DNA of 7,416 nucleotides, from NCBI GenBank assembly GCA_937893205.1, contig CALBJU010000039.1:1-7416 (forward strand). The letters are read 5' to 3'. Positions 6,821 through 7,416 of the stretch are shown here, one piece after another. A program made the translations under genes and the position numbers. This DNA is from an uncultured Bacteroidota bacterium. GTDB lineage: Bacteria > Bacteroidota > Rhodothermia > Rhodothermales > UBA10348. Under the pieces are notes generated by a model. That model worked only from the letters and a program-made list of their open reading frames with translations. It made no database searches and was not told where the DNA came from. Within the stretch, counting starts at the first letter, position 1. Each line of letters starts with the position of its first letter.

Positions 6821-7195
6821 GTGCCCACGATCCAGCAACTGGTTCGAAAAGGACGAAGACCCAAGGTCAAGCAGACCAAGTCGCGAGCACTCGCGTCCTG
6901 TCCGCAGAGACGCGGTGTTTGTACTCGTGTATACACGACGACGCCAAAGAAGCCAAACTCGGCTCTTCGTAAGGTGGCTAAGGTCAGATTGACGAATGGT
7001 GATGAAGTGATCGCTTACATCCCGGGAGAAGGTCACAACCTTCAGGAGCACTCCATCGTGCTCGTCCGCGGGGGTCGTGTAAAAGACCTTCCAGGAGTCA
7101 AGTACCATATCGTCCGTGGCGCACTCGATACGTCGGGCGTCGAAGACAGGCGTCAGAGTCGTTCGAAGTACGGCACTAAACGTCCCCGGAAGTAA
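6821..7195 (+). CDS. rpsL: 30S ribosomal protein S12
   Basis: S12 sits at the decoding centre of the small ribosomal subunit and contributes to codon-anticodon proofreading. The 124-residue protein has the normal S12 length and its most conserved blocks: MPTIQQLVRKGR at the N-terminus, CPQRRGVCTRVYTTTPKKPNSALRK split across 27-51, GEGHNLQEHS, and GGRVKDLPGVKYH (84-96). Lys43 and Lys88 (classically Lys42 and Lys87 without the initiator Met) are the wild-type residues whose mutation gives streptomycin resistance, so a sensitive form is expected; Asp89 is the residue that RimO methylthiolates in other bacteria. The start is GTG at 6821, fixed by the conserved N-terminus; no Shine-Dalgarno precedes it. 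It is the first gene of the str operon, with rpsG 130 bases downstream. Confidence 0.99.
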   Translation: MPTIQQLVRKGRRPKVKQTKSRALASCPQRRGVCTRVYTTTPKKPNSALRKVAKVRLTNGDEVIAYIPGEGHNLQEHSIVLVRGGRVKDLPGVKYHIVRGALDTSGVEDRRQSRSKYGTKRPRK

Positions 7196-7273
7196 TTCGC
7201 TCGCTAAGTGACAAGTAACATTGTGACATTTTAATCTCGGGCGATCCAGTTCCGATTGGCACCTGAAACCCCG

Positions 7274-7308
7274 GCTTGCTTTGCAAGCAACACCCTGTTC
7301 GACACAGG
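7274..7308 (+). promoter_or_regulatory. Two hairpins in the rpsL-rpsG spacer (possible S7 autoregulatory site)
   Basis: GCTTGC (7274-7279) and GCAAGC (7283-7288) form a perfect 6-bp stem with a 3-base loop. Just downstream, CCTGT (7294-7298) pairs with ACAGG (7304-7308) around a 5-base loop. The second stem partly covers the purine-rich AGGAAAG (7306-7312), the best ribosome-binding candidate for rpsG, 13 bases before its ATG. In Escherichia coli, S7 represses the str operon by binding the rpsL-rpsG intercistronic RNA; an equivalent role here is inference from position and structure, not from a recognised motif. Confidence 0.35.
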
Positions 7309-7325
7309 AAAGCGCGTAGAAACAC

Positions 7326-7416
7326 ATGCGTAGAAAAACAGCAGAAAAACGACAGACTCTAGCCGATCCGGTATACAAAGATGTACTGGTTTCGAAGTTC
7401 GTCAATGCGGTCATGA
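7326..7416 (+). CDS. rpsG: 30S ribosomal protein S7, N-terminal 30 residues (truncated by window end)
   Basis: S7 nucleates assembly of the 3' domain of 16S rRNA and forms part of the small-subunit head and E site. Only 30 codons are visible; they begin MRRKTAEKR and continue LADPVYKDVLVSKFVNAVM, matching the conserved S7 N-terminus (family form M-[RS]-R-[RK]-x-A-x-x-R, then D-P-[VK]-[YF]-x-[DS], then V-x-K-F-[IV]-N). The ATG at 7326 is the expected start. The order rpsL-rpsG is the universal beginning of the str operon, so fusA is expected beyond the window. The gene continues past base 7416. Confidence 0.97.
   Translation, partial: MRRKTAEKRQTLADPVYKDVLVSKFVNAVM

Noticed and set aside
6614..7414. 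Long minus-strand open frame (266 codons) opposite rpsL, its leader and rpsG
   Set aside because: It runs antisense to a certain S12 gene and the S7 start, has no recognisable motif and its composition is that of a codon shadow; openness alone is not evidence.

Overview
The window is an ordinary bacterial core-gene region. All five genes are on the + strand: the 3' end of a pyruvate kinase gene (pyk), a very long lipoprotein gene resembling the type IX secretion (T9SS)/gliding protein PorW/SprE, a complete ftsH, a complete rpsL (ribosomal protein S12) and the first 30 codons of rpsG (S7). A PorW/SprE-like lipoprotein, 'DSL'-rich low-complexity linkers, GTG starts and the near absence of Shine-Dalgarno sequences point to the Bacteroidota / Rhodothermota / Balneolota side of the tree. 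The moderately high GC content and the style of the FtsH and lipoprotein sequences suggest a Rhodothermota-like marine or halotolerant organism; that placement is inference from the sequence alone.

Layout. Bases 1-469: pyk C-terminal domain. 470-562: short spacer with no clear signal. 563-3997: 1144-residue lipoprotein with signal peptide, TPR-rich body, a disordered Asp-Ser-Leu/Glu/Ala linker holding an 8-residue tandem repeat, and a C-terminal SPOR-like domain. 3998-4137: leader of ftsH with two hairpins. 4138-6417: FtsH membrane AAA+ zinc protease with every catalytic motif and a roughly 100-residue acidic tail. 6418-6820: 403-base gap with a probable ftsH terminator, a very AT-rich patch (candidate promoter) and a potentially structured leader upstream of rpsL. 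6821-7195: rpsL. 7196-7325: spacer with two small hairpins. 7326 to the end: rpsG start.

How the genes relate. rpsL-rpsG is the start of the classical str operon (usually followed by fusA). FtsH and the lipoprotein both belong to the cell envelope but nothing shows that they are co-transcribed; the hairpins and spacers suggest separate units (pyk, lipoprotein, ftsH, str operon). I found no mobile element, CRISPR array, tRNA, rRNA or defence gene and no convincing new multi-gene system. The points most worth checking are (1) a dnaX-type A AAA AAG slippery heptamer inside ftsH that would replace the acidic tail with a short basic one, (2) mutually exclusive RNA folds in the rpsL leader, and (3) the SPOR-like domain at the end of the PorW-like lipoprotein.
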